DNA from: Entrophospora sp. SA101
Lineage: Eukaryota > Glomeromycota > Glomeromycetes > Entrophosporales > Entrophosporaceae
Assembly (NCBI GenBank): GCA_958430865.1
Contig: CAUDNR010001227.1
Span: forward strand, 1 to 17,809
Reading direction: 5' to 3'
DNA length: 17,809 nucleotides
The notes under the pieces are model-generated. The model was not told the DNA's origin. It did not search any database and worked only from the letters and a program-made list of their open reading frames with translations. Positions 16,870 through 17,809 of this stretch are shown piece by piece. Position 1 is the stretch's first letter; the number at the start of each line of letters is the position of its first letter. The position numbers and the translations under genes are program-made.

Positions 16870-17759
16870 TGATATTATTACTGATAAAGAACAATAAAAT
16901 TTCCTCAATCATATTCTTTTTGAGTCTCATTTGTATTTTTTCTTATCGGAAAAGCTATCTACAGTAAGGAAAAGGCTTTATTATTAACATTATATATGCA
17001 ATGATAGAAAATAATTTTAGCAGTATCACAAAAAAATCATTGTGAAATGAACAGATATTATTATTATATATATATTTTTTTCATATATCGAATATTACGT
17101 TTTAGTCTAATCCATATACATTACTTTTTTTTTGTGTTTTCATGCGCCATTGAGCTAATTTGGCTATTATTAGAAGTTTATAGAACATGTAAGAGGTCAG
17201 TTGATATATTTGTGTGATCATATGCAGGTATATCAAAATTGGATTAGCTACACATGGTTTAGATTATTGTTAAAAATTATGCATATTAATATATTTTTTA
17301 TCAAAGGGATGAAATAATATTTTTTTATACTACTTTTTTCTAAAAATCGAATTAGCGGTAGTTAAAGATGATTTACTATATTTTTAGCGTGATTCTAGCT
17401 CGACTCTAGCACAAGTATGATGTTTTACATATAATTATATAGAAAAAATCTAGCGTGATTCTAGCTCGAGTCTAGCTTGATTCTAGCATGATTCAACCAT
17501 ATTAGTCGCAGGACATTGCAGATCAAGTGTCATTTAATATAAACGTTACATGAATAAAATTATTATCATCCACTTCAAAAAAAAAAATCTCCATTCTTCA
17601 TGTAGCAAGCGATTTTCAACCATAATAAATTTTTTAGAGCCAGACTGGAGCTTTTAATAACAGTTAAAAGAAAAGACTAGCTTAAATATTGGTTATTCTA
17701 CACCAGGTTGAAAGCATTTCTTTTCTTCACACTTATTTTAAGATTATCGCTCAACTAGT
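16870..17759. other. AT-rich intergenic region with CTAG repeats
   Basis: No gene is supported. It contains TATATATATATTTTTTT-type low complexity (about 17065-17085), the repeat listed at 17385-17476, and A/T homopolymers. Confidence 0.5.
17385..17476. repeat. Two copies of a 26-bp CTAG-rich repeat
   Basis: A 26-bp unit starting TAGCGTGATTCTAGCTCGA occurs at 17385-17410 and 17451-17476, differing at one base (CGACTCTAGC against CGAGTCTAGC). A shorter run of the same theme (TTGATTCTAGCATGATT) follows the second copy. TCTAGC recurs several times in about 100 bp. Origin unknown; it is a degenerate minisatellite or the end of an element. Confidence 0.8.
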
Positions 17760-17809
17760 ATGCAGACTAAAGCAAATTCAGCAGCAACAGTTGTGCCAAA
17801 GTGTTCCCT
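17760..17809 (+). CDS. Possible gene start cut by the window end
   Basis: An ATG at 17760 opens a frame (MQTKANSAATVVPKCS) that stays open to the end of the window. The GC content and codon mix look better than in the preceding intergenic DNA, but 16 codons prove nothing. Confidence 0.3.
   Translation, partial: MQTKANSAATVVPKCS

Noticed and set aside
1..17809. CRISPR array, bacterial operons or rRNA genes
   Set aside because: The spliceosomal introns and repeat types are eukaryotic; the 25-bp array has no spacers.

Overview
The window looks like nuclear DNA of a filamentous fungus, most likely an arbuscular mycorrhizal fungus (Glomeromycotina, Rhizophagus-like). The reasons are: a very AT-rich background; short introns (about 70-95 bp) with GTAAGT/GTATGT-type donors and, in one case, a clear CTAAC branch site; and several protein families I associate with the large multicopy, TE-rich gene complement of Rhizophagus. 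These are a coiled-coil family starting MANTQSK, a Crypton-like tyrosine recombinase, F-box/LRR proteins, CPVC zinc-module proteins and a PD-(D/E)XK-like endonuclease family. The assignment comes from recognition; no search was run.

Layout. 1-1300: repeats, including a six-copy 25-bp array carrying TGACGTAT, a repeat-derived reading frame, and a 235-bp MITE with 15-bp terminal inverted repeats and a 9-bp target duplication. 1308-2772: a three-exon gene for an Asn/Asp-rich, prion-like, probably nuclear protein. 3060-5273: a short, frameshifted MANTQSK gene, a small Cys/His-rich ORF and an intact-looking tyrosine recombinase. 5447-6266: an F-box/LRR gene whose only suitable ATG is one base out of frame, followed by a decayed gene tail. 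6398-7390: a 497-bp tandem duplication with one mismatch, which copies the 3' end of a minus-strand zinc-module gene (7094-7981). 8387-10012: the long MANTQSK paralogue on the minus strand, cut by one in-frame TGA ahead of a C-terminal zinc module. 10814-11523: a two-exon gene with a coiled coil and a possible helix-turn-helix, with a frame break near its start. 12519-12701: a GC-rich duplicated repeat. 12854-15310: an eleven-exon gene (570 codons) with a C-terminal domain that may be nuclease-like. 15450-15897: a frameshifted PD-(D/E)XK endonuclease relic. 16064-16557: a three-exon gene for a 108-aa protein, next to a degenerate paralogous exon at 16692-16852. The rest is AT-rich with short repeats.

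How the parts relate. There is no operon. The middle of the window (about 2.9-10.1 kb) is a patchwork of multicopy families that share parts. The two MANTQSK genes share 5' flanking DNA as well as coding DNA, and a third copy of the same upstream motif lies at 740-766. The two minus-strand genes share a CPVCKxxH zinc module. An imperfect direct repeat brackets the zinc ORF plus recombinase. This suggests, but does not prove, an unrecognised recombinase-mobilised gene set. Multi-exon genes flank it on both sides and look like ordinary fungal genes.
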